Source: Campylorhamphus procurvoides (Eukaryota; Chordata; Aves; Passeriformes; Dendrocolaptidae). From it: 64,000 bases of DNA. Position 1 is the first letter of the stretch. Every line of letters starts with the position of its first letter. Positions 24,713-37,500 of this stretch are shown piece by piece. The stretch lies in contig WBMV01005969.1 in the NCBI GenBank assembly GCA_013396655.1, forward strand, positions 1,881,223-1,945,222, given 5' to 3'. The notes under the pieces are model-generated. The model was not told the origin of the DNA, searched no databases, and saw nothing but the letters and a program-made list of their open reading frames with translations. The position numbers and the translations under genes were made by a program.

Positions 24713-25587
24713 TGATTGAAATATGGACTCTTTTTTGTTGTTGTTTTTTATAGGAATTTTTTTTCCCCAACTCCTAGTTTTAATGTTAGGTCTGACTATA
24801 ATAGTACAAATGATATCCTGGAGTTGTAACAGAAAAGAAGGCAATTTGGAATGGAAACTCTTGTTTTTAATTACAGGGGAAATTGCAGATAGTTGTGGGC
24901 AAAGGGACTCTCCAAACAACATGTTTGCTTGTCAGTGGAGTTCTACCTATGGAAAATGAATATGTAACTGCACTGACATCAGAGAAAAAGCTCTGGTTAA
25001 ATATTGATGAAGAGAAGTAGAATGTAAACCCATTACTTTGGAGAAAATCTTCAGCAGCCACCGTGATTCATAGCACTTCTGCAACCTCTTCTTCCTGCCT
25101 CCATGCTGTAGTACACGTGTCCTCACTCTGCTGGCAGGGCCCTATGTGTTGCCACACTTTAAACCAGACTAGGGGTCTCATTTGCCCAAAGAATTACTCA
25201 GCTCATTATTTTTCATCTAAAAGCCAGCTTAGTTCCCAGAATAATGTAATGAGAATCCTTGTGCCAACACCAGGCTGGGAGCAGTGTGCCATGGCATAGA
25301 GGTGATGTGAAGTACATGGAGATGGAAGCTGGCACTCACAAGCACAGTATCTGTGTTCCTTCCTTGAACAATACTCTCCTCACTGTCAGATGATTAATCT
25401 TCAGCCACCAGGATTTGTTTTCTAAATGTACTTTGTTATAGTAATTGCAGCTCCATCAGGATTTTTTTTTCCCCTTGCAAATCCAGATCTCTTTTCAGAA
25501 TAAAAATTTTTCCACTGAAACCCTCTCAGTTGTTGTTCATAAAAAGACTTGAGATGGTGATGTATAATAAAAATTACAGCAAATAAA
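24713..25587 (+). terminator. SRD5A2: SRD5A2 3' UTR with candidate poly(A) signals
   Basis: After the stop codon, the first AATAAA hexamers are at 25499-25504, 25566-25571 and 25582-25587. The first is followed by a T/GT-rich stretch (TCAGTTGTTGTTC), as expected of a downstream element. A 3' UTR of about 800-880 nt is therefore likely. The exact cleavage site cannot be fixed without transcript data. Confidence 0.5.
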
Positions 25588-28494
25588 AAGCTCTGTGTTG
25601 AAGAAAATGTTCTCTGTCACTGGCAGTACATTTTGTCTATGGAGAACATTTTCAGATACTCTTATTAAGAAATGATGCAGAGATATTATTGAATTTTCAC
25701 AAAAAGACAGAATGTCTCTCCTTAATTTCAGAATACAGTCAAGAATTAAAAAAAAGCACGCCATTAACCCCAGTAGGAAGAGATATCCCCAAGAATAGTT
25801 TTAGTCACCCTTTAGAGCATAAAATCCTGCTAAGAATTATGCTGAGTAGCTGAAAAGGAAAAGCACACACAAAACATACTACCTTCAGTTGGAGTAACCT
25901 GATTGACTGTATGCAATTTCCTCCAAAACACAATAAAATTTATGTAAAACACAGAGCTGTGCTAGGCTATTACTGTTTGCAGAATCAAGACTTTCGATGT
26001 TTCTTACAAAGTCTTGCTCACACTGGCTTCCTCCTTCTGGGAAAATCCCCCTTTCTTTGCTCATATTTATTAATTGTCTTCATTTCACAGAGCAGAGTAG
26101 CCAGCTGAGGTTGGGAACCACTGCACAGTCCCTCTACAGCCTACCAGAGAACTGGACCCTTTGCCATATGTAGGGAAAGGAGGAACAAAATAAGACACAA
26201 ACAGAATTGTTGTTGCATGGGATGAGAGTTTCACATTAGCACCACAAACCTATTTCCCTTTGGTTTCCTAATTTAAAGCAAGGCTGGAGGCAATCAGGCT
26301 ACCAGGTTGCAGGGAATGGCCTCTTTCCAGGGAGCAGATGCTGAGTGTGAGCAGCAGCTGTGCTACACAGAGCTCCCTGACTCAGCATCTCCTCCTTAAA
26401 AATTCCTCCTTGCAGTTTTTACCTTCAAAGCCTTGCAAATGATGAGAGAGCAAATAATCCATGAGTGCCAGTGTTTCTAACCCCTGCCTCCGCCATCTAT
26501 TTCTGAGCCAGGGGAAGAGCAGGCACTAAGCTCTGTCTCAGTCTTTGGACCAGAACAGGACTCCTCCTACGTAGAGCTGATAACCCAGCCTTCATCCCTG
26601 CTGGCAGTCTGCTGGGAAAACGAATCCTTTATCCCCAGGGCTCTTGTTAATTTAATTATTTTTGTATTGTTCAAGTGCTTTTTTCAAAAGATGACTTTCA
26701 ACAAACATGCACTATACAGTTGTGGTAACACACAAATGGCTTAATCATGCATCTGGCAGGTTCTTCTGTAGAATGTGCTTTCTGTACCCAAGTGATCACA
26801 CAGACCACTTATGGATGCCAGAATTTAGATGTCTAATCTCTTCTGACAACCAAACCCAGAATTAAATGCTGTTCACTGGGAGGCAAAGAGGAGAACAATG
26901 GCACTTGCCAGTCCTCATTCCCATCTCAGTGTGCCTCACACACTTCAGCTTTTGCCTGGCTTGAGTCCATGTTTCAGATGAGAGGTCACTCAAGACAATA
27001 GATACCCGCTTCAGGCAACATAGGACATTTGTAGTTGTTGTTTTAAAGTACATATTTTACATAATATATTTACACAAAAGGCAAAACCCACCCCCATTTT
27101 GGTCCTTCAGTGACTGTCTTTAGGACAAGCACTCATGTGGGAGCTGCATTCCTGCTCCCATTAGTCCTGGAATAGAGTCTCTTATGCTTGGCCAGAAGCT
27201 CTGAATATTTCTCCAGAAATACCAATTCACGGTGTGTCCTGAAATCACAGATACTGAGAAACATTTCCTAGATAGGCAGAGTGCTCTAATGGCTTAGGTT
27301 TAGGAATATCTGTTTTGTATTTCTGACCGTGTCACTGATTGACTGACAAACTCCATCACTACTTTTGGGATTGTTTTCTTTTCTTTTCTATTGATTGTCT
27401 TTATTGTCTCTGGAAATGGTCTTAAAGGTTAGGATTTATTTTCGTAGCACTTGACAAAGCAGTCCCAAACTCAGTTGAGACCTGTAGGTGCTGATACAAC
27501 ACAAATAAGGTACATCCTGTTGCATAATCCTGGAAGGCAAACTCATTATAATATTGCAAAATATTGTAAAGACATAAGAGATCCAAATACATCAAAATGT
27601 AGGAGATGTTTCTGTGACACTTCCTCACAGAAAAAGGCTTCTGTATCTCACCTACTGGATCTTATGATCATTTGCTGACAGCAGAGGGTCAATTAACAAA
27701 ATCCTTTTTAATGCAAATCATCATAGGGCTTCATTTAAATCCAAGCATAGTCCTGGAAGGCTCATATCCTCTCTTCTGCCACCTCTAGGGTCCTCCTGAA
27801 CTAGTCTAATTTCTCAGAGCAGACATTACTAGAGAGGTCTCCTGTCAGACTCAGATGCTGCTGTCCCTGTGTGAGTAATGTGACCTAGAAAACACAAACA
27901 TTTGATACATTTGATACCCTAATTCAGAGCCAGGGCCTGCTATTCCTCATGAGTAGCATGTTGCTGTAAGGGGAAGGAAAAAACTTTCCAAGACAACATT
28001 ATTAGGGTAAAGTAGAGAAGAGTTCTTTTACTTACAGGGTTTTGGGATACAGAATATAAAGGAGTATAAAAAGAGTATATAAAGTATAAATAGAGTGTAA
28101 AAGAGTACAACTTGTGTTGACAAGTAAAGACTGGTGCTAGGTTTGAACATATGGCCTCAGGAATACTATGTGAGCTCTTTTTCCAAGCAACACCGCTTCA
28201 AAAACACGCAAAGTAAATTAATCCTGTGAGTAAAGGCACTGATGGCTGCTGAGCTGCTCGAGAACATGCCCTTTTTCACTACAAAGGAGAAAGTTTGATC
28301 TCTACAAGAGCAAAGTTGATGGGCAGACATCAAGTAATGCCTAATAAGTAACACCTGGAAATGTAAAAGGCGGCATTTGGATCTGGTTCTGGCCTATGTT
28401 ACCACAAGCTATAATTGCCTTTCCAGCAAACCTGTATTTAGTGCTGTAAGTCTAAAATGTAAAAGAAAAAGACAGGGTTTTCAGAAGTTGATTA
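25588..28494. other. Intergenic region downstream of SRD5A2, no gene seen
   Basis: Ordinary AT-rich sequence. A 12-bp-arm inverted repeat (25603-25614 with 25642-25653) lies just past the last candidate poly(A) signal. No exon, repeat family or RNA gene was recognised before the tandem tract at 28052. Confidence 0.55.
28052..28111. repeat. TATA-rich imperfect tandem repeat
   Basis: About six units of 9-11 nt resembling GAGTATAAAA follow one another with small changes: GAATATAAAG, GAGTATAAAAA, GAGTATATA, AAGTATAAATA, GAGTGTAAAA and GAGTACAAC. Several copies contain TATAAA. It is intergenic, with no gene nearby that it obviously serves. Confidence 0.8.
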
Positions 28495-28599
28495 TCACGG
28501 AATCACAGAATGGTTTGGCTTGGAAGGGACCTTAAAGGTCATCCAGTTCTAACCCCCCTGCCATGGGCAGGGACACCTTCCACTATACCAGGTTGCTCC
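28495..28599 (-). mobile_element. CR1 LINE fragment (3' end), minus strand
   Basis: The sequence starts TCACGGAATCACAGAATGG, the reverse complement of the CR1 3' octamer tail, and continues with the well-known CR1 3' block (GGAAGGGACCTTAAAGGTCA, CCCCCTGCCATGGGCAGGGA). Only about 105 bp of the 3' end is present, as expected of a 5'-truncated copy. Confidence 0.9.
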
Positions 28600-31500
28600 C
28601 ATTACTTCCTTTGCATATTATGAAGAGGACAGACTAATCTAAACTCATCCAGTGCTTGGAATAATCCCACTACCATGGCTTTTGGGTAGGTGCCAAGGCC
28701 TCTCCCCTCCAGCAGAGTCAGTGGAGACATTAGGTCCTCCAAGCAGTCATTCACAATGAACAACCAGGCTGGAAGGCTACAGGACCACATAGGAGACAAA
28801 GATGTTAGAAGTATATCCCAATATTTATCCCACATCCATCCATTTAATGGCACATGTATTGCCTATGACCAGGTGGGAAACAGCTGTGTTTGGGCCCTCT
28901 GATCAGCAGTATCATTCCCAGAACCTGAGTTCTCCTATTTGAACACTTCTCATATCAGCTCTGGCATCACAGGCACCTGCTTTCCACTCTACTTGGTTAC
29001 CTTTCCCAAGTTTGCCATGTGAGATTATACATAATACTGTCACAGCCACACTGCCCTACTATACCAAATACACTACGCCTGTTCAGGCTGAATTTGCCTC
29101 CACCTTGCAGTGTCGGTGCCATGAGGAAAGGCTCTTCCCTGTATGGGGATATGTTGCATTTTTGTACTGTGTGGTAAAAGATGAGGAGACTGATAAGGGG
29201 TCCATTTCAACGAGTTCACAGCAGCATCGCCTGGGCCTGAACTGAGTCTGGGCAGGGTTGGTTTGCCCTGCCTGGCTGAGTGGTGAGAGGGGGAGCAGCA
29301 CCGTGAGCCCCCTGCTCCTCCATTCTGTTCCCACCAGACCTCAAGGGCTGGTCATGGGCTCCCCACGCCCACAGGGCATTGAGTATCACACCTGTGAAGG
29401 GGAACTCAGCTTTCTGGCAACCATGGGAGAGTCCTCTTCTGCATCCTCATCTTTCTCATTCTCAACCTCCCTAATGGGGCTGCCACACCTTGGGATATTA
29501 GGCCACACCTGACTGCTCTCCTCCCCCAGTGCAGTCAGATACATACACACAGCCCTGAGCAGATCTGTTTTCTGTGATGGAAACTCCTGAGCTGACTCTC
29601 ATCTCCCCCAAAGGGAGCAGCTTGCAGATGATTTGGAAATCTGCTTCTGCCAAACAAGTATCTCTGCCATTTGACCAGAAAATCTGTATTTCAGATCTCT
29701 GCAGGAACAGAAATCCTGTCCTTTCACCAGTTACAAACTTGGAAAGCATTCAAGGAGAGGAAACCAAGAAAATTATGTTCATGGTGGATTTCTAGAGATG
29801 TGGGAAGCTGGCTGTGGAAGGCCTACAGACAATTTTAAAATACCAGAAAATATCACTCTTGGGATAAAACGCTGGAATTAAAGTACATTTACATCAGTGG
29901 AATCTCCTGATCTAAATTCTCTCTTCCCTTTGCTGGTAATTTATATCTGGCACTCTGGTAGTAAATAGGAAAATGTGTGTTTCTGAATATACTAATCCTG
30001 CCTTCTACACAATGAGGTGAAACTTTACCCTCATTTATCCTGGCAGCTTTGCACACTGAAAAATGTTTCTGGAGGTGCTAACTGAGCTATGTCAAACAGT
30101 CCTCTTACATGTCATACAACTTTGGCTTCACAGCCAGCAAGCCAGAGACTGAGCCCAAGGGGTTACAAGCATATCTGTAGATAAAGTCAACCACAAAAAA
30201 ATGCAGGGACTATGACAAAACTGAGGCAAACACCATTATTAGCTGTGCTAATTAACATTGGGCTGAACTTGAGATTGGCAACCAGCACTTTGCAGAATGT
30301 CAAATGGTGAAATTCTCCCTGACTTCAGCATGTGTTTCCCATGTGTTTTCTCTGTTTAGTTGTATTAGTGGCCTGTAGCCAGTGATTTTCAGCACTGTTC
30401 CTACCCAGCATGTGCTAACCCTGGCAACTTAAACAAGCTTCTTTTCGTAAAACAATATTGCTGTTTTCCCTCATTTCTGACTGAGATGCTTTTCCACAGG
30501 CATTTCAGAATATCTTCTCTCCTTAGGTCTTGGGCTCTTAAACATTACCTACAAGGAGGAGTAGGATAGACTGAGTTTGTACATCTATGCTTTTCTGTTC
30601 TTTTGTTGTCAGACTAATACTTTCCAGTTTGGTTTAGCCACCAGCTCAAGCAGAGACTGCCACTCCTGCAGCCCATCTGAAAGTATCTGCCCTTCTGGAA
30701 GGATGGAGGCCAACCCCCAAACAGCTCTCCCTCAGCATCCCATTTCAGTAACTTATGGTTTGCTTTGGTTTCTTCATGCTCATGTGCCAAGAACAACCTC
30801 TTTGAAGAGTTTCCTCTCCTTCAGTCCCCTCCAAGGTTTCTGAAGTCTTTTGAAATATGTGGTATGTTGTTTGGGTCACCTTTCAGACCCCACTTGAGCT
30901 GTAAGTTCCTGAGCTATGTCTTGGCTCTGTGTGGGTTGATGTCCTGCCATCTCTTGCTTTTCCTCTTGCCTACCTCTTAAGCTTTTCCTCAGCTCTTTTT
31001 GAAATGGGTCTCAGCTTTTGAGATATAACCATCAACTGGTTGTATCCAACGAATCATTATCATTAATTTGCAACCAATATTCAGTGAAGCTGATCCACAA
31101 TTTCTGGTCAAGCCCTGGCTTTGCAGGGCAGCTGGTGCCATAGCACCTCGTCTCCTCAGTTTCTCTAGCTGTGAACAAGTCTCATTTGAGGTCTACTGAC
31201 GCTGTGCTGCTGCTGCTGCTCAGAGGACATGAAGCAGTGACTGGGAACTGAGTGAAATGGAATTTGAGTAAATCAAAGGAATGGTTTTGATTATTCCAGA
31301 TGTCCTGGGCAATTAAAGAGCTAGAGAGAAAAAAAATCTTAACTGCAGCAAGGGGTCTGTCTGGGCATTCCCCAGGAGGTCAGTGAGTGTGTGATGGGTT
31401 TTGACAATCACACCCTTCTTCCTCCACCCAACACACTTTTGTTTGGGGTTTTCTGCTGTGCTTAAACTCTGAGAGGAGGAACAGCCAAGGAGGGATGACT

Positions 31501-34500
31501 CATGGCGATGTGGAGGCAGGATGATGACTCAGAGGTCAAGTGTGCCCAAAGTCCAGCTGCAGCCTTACATCACAGGGCAGTGGTGGGGCTGGAGAGGCTC
31601 CCAACACACTCTTCTTACTAGCAACCCTGACAAAAGATGTAGTGACTTCTTCTCGGCACCTTTTAACACATTCTCTGCCAAAAGATGCCCCAGATGTTCA
31701 CCTGCTTCCATCTGACTTAACCTTCTCTGAACACAAGTGACCAGACTTAGTCATGGGATTGCAGGTGAGGCCTCAACCTCTGCCTTTAGCACCCAAACCT
31801 GCTGCAAGTGCCTGGTCTGACACAGTTGACAACTGTATTTACCTTGCTTTACGTCTGCATTGCACTGGGGACTCATGATAGTCCTGTGGCTGACAAATGT
31901 GCCACGATGACCACCTATGACATCTGTGCAAGGGAGGTCTGTGTGACTTGGAAGGACCTCCTATGGAAGTTTCATCCAGCCTGGAGTACTGCTCAGCTTT
32001 AGCAGCTGATCCTCCCAAGAAGCAGCTTTTTAGCGCTCCAGCCAGAGCTGTCATAGGGGAGCTGCTGTGAGAGGCAGGCACATGCTTACTCCCCTGAGGT
32101 GGATGCTATGCTCTTCCCTTTCTTCTATATGAGACAGTCCTTCAGTATGAAAACATGTCCAGCTGCTGTCATGGGAAATGGCAGGAAGGGCTAAGAAACA
32201 TATATAGAAATGCTCCGAGAGCAAAGCAGACTCCTCTTGGAAAAAAAAAAAAGTATGCACCAAGACAGGACACAGATTTATTCCACCACTTCTTGCAATG
32301 AGGAAGGTAACAGAAGCAAGGACACATTATCTTATGGGGAAATGGTGAAAGCAAAGGTGTTTTGGGCCTGCTCCTCTCTGAGGAACAAGGAAAGAAGAAG
32401 GCAGGTGGCTGGAGGAGCAGCTCAGCCATAGCACATTACCTGAGTTAGACCAAGCGCTGTGTGTTACCTGCTCTTAGTGCTGGGTTTGAAACCCTTTGGT
32501 TTATTGTATTTTATGCAATATTTAATCTTTCACTGGAAGGATTACTCAATCACAACAAAGTGTAGTTTCATATTTTTGTCTCTCAGTCTGAGATGTTGAC
32601 AGTCTCACTTCCTACCAACTGCAACACTGCAATTGCTTAATACAGAATTTTGTCACGTTACTAGTTTACTAGAGACAGAGCATTACAAGTTTTTAACTTC
32701 TTATTCAAAGATTTGATGAAAATACCATGATAATTTCATTGCTATAGCCATAAACATCAGATGCCATGCAAGTTTCAGCCCAAACACCCTAAAATCCCAC
32801 TTATTTCAATAAAATTATCATGAGCAATTTTCATCTTTTCATTTGAGAACATGTTCACACATGTAGGGAATTAACTATTTTCAGATAAAAATACTTATTG
32901 CTAGCAAATGACTATTATTTTGACTTTCACTAACAGTTGCTAATAATGCAAGATGGGGAGGGAGAGGAACACATGTCTGTACCAGCTGTTGCCTCACTCT
33001 TATCCAAAAAGCATGAAGAAGTTGCTGGTAGTCATCACAAAAACATTTTCTTTCTTTTTCTTCAAGCACAAGGACAACAGCTGTTGCCTCTGGCAAGTGT
33101 AATGTTTGCTGTGTTGCTGCTCACTCCATATAGAATTTTATAACAGACTAAAGAAAAATAACCCCCCAAAACGGTAAAAGTTGTGCAATGAATCAAATTG
33201 GTTTCCTATGGCTGGCAATCAAAAAACAAAAAAGAATAATCTGGCCCAACGAAGACATAATAGCCTGAAACCAGACCTGTCCCTTTCACTAACCTAGGAA
33301 GAAGGGCAGCAGCAGAAGAAATTATCAACCTTTCTCACCTGGTGGAGCACTGCCTCAGAGTTCCACAAGTTCTTTTCTGCTGCTATATCAGCAATGGCAC
33401 TCCTTCTTCCTCTTGACAGTAAGTCACTTTTTTGATAGAAACTTTATTTGTTCCACATTGAGGTACGAGAAAGTGCCTGTCCAGTGACAATGAAATGGCC
33501 CAGCAGAGCTCCCCTGCGCATGGCTGTTCTCGCACTCAGTTCTCTGCTGTTTGCAGACACTCCAAGTTATGTTTTATTCAGTAATACCACAACTCTTTAC
33601 CTGAGCTGATGAAGTAGACGGAAACACATCTTTTTCATGCTGCACGCAGCTTTTTTTAAAAATTGTTCAGCGTCATGGCCACAACAACAGTTTCCCCAGG
33701 GCAAGCTCTGTCAAGGCAGCCTGGGTACTACAGCAACAAGCAACCCATACAGCACTAACTCTGCTAGGTGCCTTTGCTGGGCAAACCCAATTCCTATTAC
33801 TATGTATCACAGAAAGAAAAAATTACCTCCTCAGTACATGCAATCCCTGAGTTCTGAATTTTATTCTTTTTCTTTTTTTTTTTTGTAGCCAAACTGCTCA
33901 CTTACAGTCATCAGCATCACCCCCCAATTTCTCTCAGTTGGCTGTGGAGTTTTAGCACTGTGTGTAACCTCCACAGTTCAGTTCCTTGTTTCTCTCCTTT
34001 TCATTCTGAGGGCCTCACCGTTGTCCTTCTGTCTGTCTCACTGGTATGTTGCACTGTACTCTGGTGCTGTCTAAAAAAGCCTCAAGCTGAGGTGAAATAA
34101 CTTGGATTAGCTCACTGCAAAATAGTCTTAAAAGAGATTGACTAGTATCAAGGACTTTGAATACCCTTCTTAGAATCTTGTTAACCACAACAAAACTCTT
34201 ACATATGTAATTGTAGGCACATGCTCAGGGATCCAGGGTATCAATCTGCAGGGTTATGTTTCTTCAGCTACAGCAGTACTTTTTTTTCTGGCAGATCTAA
34301 TGGGCAAAATGGTCAAAAGCAAATTCTAGACCCCATCCTCCTTCACAGGGAGCTGCTTTTGATTAAAAAGTGAAATTTGCAGAGCAGCTAAAATCTACCA
34401 CATATGCCAGAAACTAAAATAATTTGTGATGCTTTGGGACAAACTGCATTCATTCAGAAGGTCAGTGGGCTGAGGAGGAGGATCCCCACTCCCACAGTTT

Positions 34501-37500
34501 AATTCCAGCTGAAGTGAGAGGCGTCCAGCTAGCATGCATACTGAAGCAGCATAATTTGTCATTCGACCAAAAGTCACGATCTGGATGTGGAAATGACTAG
34601 GTAAAATCCAGTGATTTCTTCTCACACAGAGAGGGATTCAAATACTGAATTATCTTATTACAGTTTGAAAAATCCAATTTTATTCTTCAAAGCCAAGTCG
34701 TGACAATTATTTTTTGGGTAAAATTATCTGATGCAATCAAGGGTGAATGTGAACTAGAAGTCAATGGTGCCATTTGGCACTTGGTGCCATCTTTGTATGC
34801 TGTTAGCTTTGTAAAATTCAAGGAAGGTGATGTTCATTATCCAGCAGGAGCAGCTGTTAGGTACGCTGTTCCTTGGCTGAGGTGCTGCTCAGCCAGGGGC
34901 CAGCAATTCCTCCAAAGTCTATTTAACTTTGCAGTGTAAGTTTTGAAGCATATTTCTTAAGAGAAGGCAGCATATGAATAAGTACACAAATCCACCTGCT
35001 ATCCAGTTTGAAGTGCATCTACTTGGATGGTAGGAACTGGGATAGCTGGCTAACATTTCTGGCTCAACGTTTGATTTTTTGCACAAATTTTGGCAAGGCA
35101 TTTCTTATTGTAGCTGTTTCCCTTCCAGTTTGTCAAAGTGCAAGCACTTTGCAGGACAGGATGAATCTAATCCTTATATATGGAAGCTTAATGAAATGAG
35201 ACTCTGACCTCAGCCACTGCACCTAGATCAAACTTGTTGAACTTAGATTTTTTTTTAGGTACATCTGGAAAAAAAAAAAGGCTCAGCAGCCTGTTTGCCA
35301 GCAGCAGAGCCAGGGACCACAGTGAGACTGCAAAGAAATCTGAAATCTCCTCTAGCACTGCAGTACAAGTCACATATCAAACCCAGGCAAAATGTGCTGT
35401 CAGTGAGATCCCTAACCATAGCCCTCTCACTAAGGTGCTGCAATACAGATGAGAGTAAGTGACATCATACAACTTGCTCACAACCAGGTTTGGATCACAC
35501 AACTGGTGATGTCTCTGATGGGACACATGCATTGGCTTCATTCCTCTAGATATCCCTGGTAGCTTTCAAATGTTCAGTCCTTTCCCAAATCCTGTGGAAT
35601 TCTGGATGAAGATTATCCTTCATGGGAAGAAGCTAGACATGATGCACATACCTGGAACTGGTGTGCCAGGCAGCATGCAGTAGTGGCACCCAGGAGGAGG
35701 AGCTGGCTCTGTGGGAGGCACTGGTGGTGGGGAAGCAGCATTATGCCCTCCATCCTTATTGAGCTATTGAAATAATTCCTAGATTTAATCACCCTTTGAG
35801 GTTCACCATCAAGAAAATATATTGCTTCTTTGTCAGTAATTTTTCAGGGAACCCCATGTTTTTCCCACTGGCTGATGTTGAAAGCCATACAACTTGCAGC
35901 AGAAATATTTGCTAGAGAGAGAAAATAATAAATATACCTTCCCCACTTAAAAGAAATATTTTCTTACAGTCAGCAAGCAACATGAGTTGGTTAACATATT
36001 CATCTTCAATGCTTGTTTTAGGACATCACCATCCCTTTATATTCTGAAAGTTGTACTGTTTTGTTTCAGTAACATGGTTTCTGGTGTAGTTTCTAGTGGA
36101 CATGAGGGGATGGTCCAGCTGATCCTTGCCTCAGGTGATGTGCTTCAATGGATTTGGTGCTACATACAAGCTGGGTCTCTCTGGTAGGAAAGAGACACCT
36201 CCCTAGAAAGCACCTTGGAGCTCCAGGCAAAGAAGCAAAGTCTGATGCAGGTCAGGTAGTGCCCATGCTGGGAGCTGCCCCAGCTGTGCCAGGGACATGA
36301 TCCCAACACAAACCAACCCAGGCATGTAAGTGGGGGCAGTCAGGCAGGAGGGCAAAGCACCTGGGTTACGGTCCCCAGGCTCCCTCAGAGCCTGGCTGGG
36401 CATTGCCCGTTGGCTGAGCCTGCCCGGGAGAACCTCAAGCTGGTGCCACTCAGTTCATTTCCATCATGCCACTTTCAGAAAAATATTTTCTAGCATTGAA
36501 ATGGTGGAGTAGGAGAAGCTGAAAGGTCTATTTATTCACAATGAGTCTTTGTTTCAGCAGTTAATGAGCAGATTCAGCAGACTGAGTGATGTCTCCTCTA
36601 AATTGCTCACACCAGAGGTCACAGTGGCTCTTTCAAGGGCACTGGCTTTGTGTTAGCTGTCCCTGTACACAGAGGATGGATCACCTTAATTTTTCAGTAC
36701 TGGTGGGTCAAACCCAGCAAGGCTCTGATCACTTTCTGCAAGGTGCCAAGCATACACTGAAAAATGAGATGTCTTAGCACCTCTCAGGAGGTGATCAGCA
36801 TCCAGCAGAATAAAAGGCTGAAGGGATGAGCTATCCAGACAGTCTACACAACAATAAATTACACATTGATGTTGCTGTGCTGGCAAATTTATTAGTCACT
36901 CACGCTCAGCAGTATTTCTCACACAGCTGGGCAAATTGACATTAAACCTTACCTGAACAGGGAAATGACTTTCTCTCAAATATTTTCAAGAGCCAGTCTG
37001 TTGCAGATGTTTTGAGCTCCCCTGCACAAGGCCATGAGCAACTTCTAAAATTTGCTTTCTCTGCATATAAGGGAACAGCCGGGTACTGTGCGCTTTTCAA
37101 AAATCTGTCCTTGACAGTCATTTCAACATATATGACCACATTCCTCATGAAAAGAGGCCAAATCTGAATTTTTTTTTCAGCTTGCATTTTGCAACATCTG
37201 GGGGTTTGCTACATAAATTTGAACTTGATTGTCTCAAAGTTTTCTAGATAACCCCTTTTGGTACTTTGCCCTGAGGTCACTCATGGAGACTGTAATCACC
37301 AAAGAAAATACCTAATACTAACAATCTCAAATTTATCCCTTCCCTGCTCAGCTTCTGTTGAATTATGGCACTCCAAATTTGAACATCTTATGCATGCACG
37401 CAGTATTTGCACAGTGATAATGACCCGTAGTCAGCAGAGTGATTTTGGTACCAACGGAACTGAAGTGTTTTTATTTTAGACCTCAGAAAGCATCTGCAGG

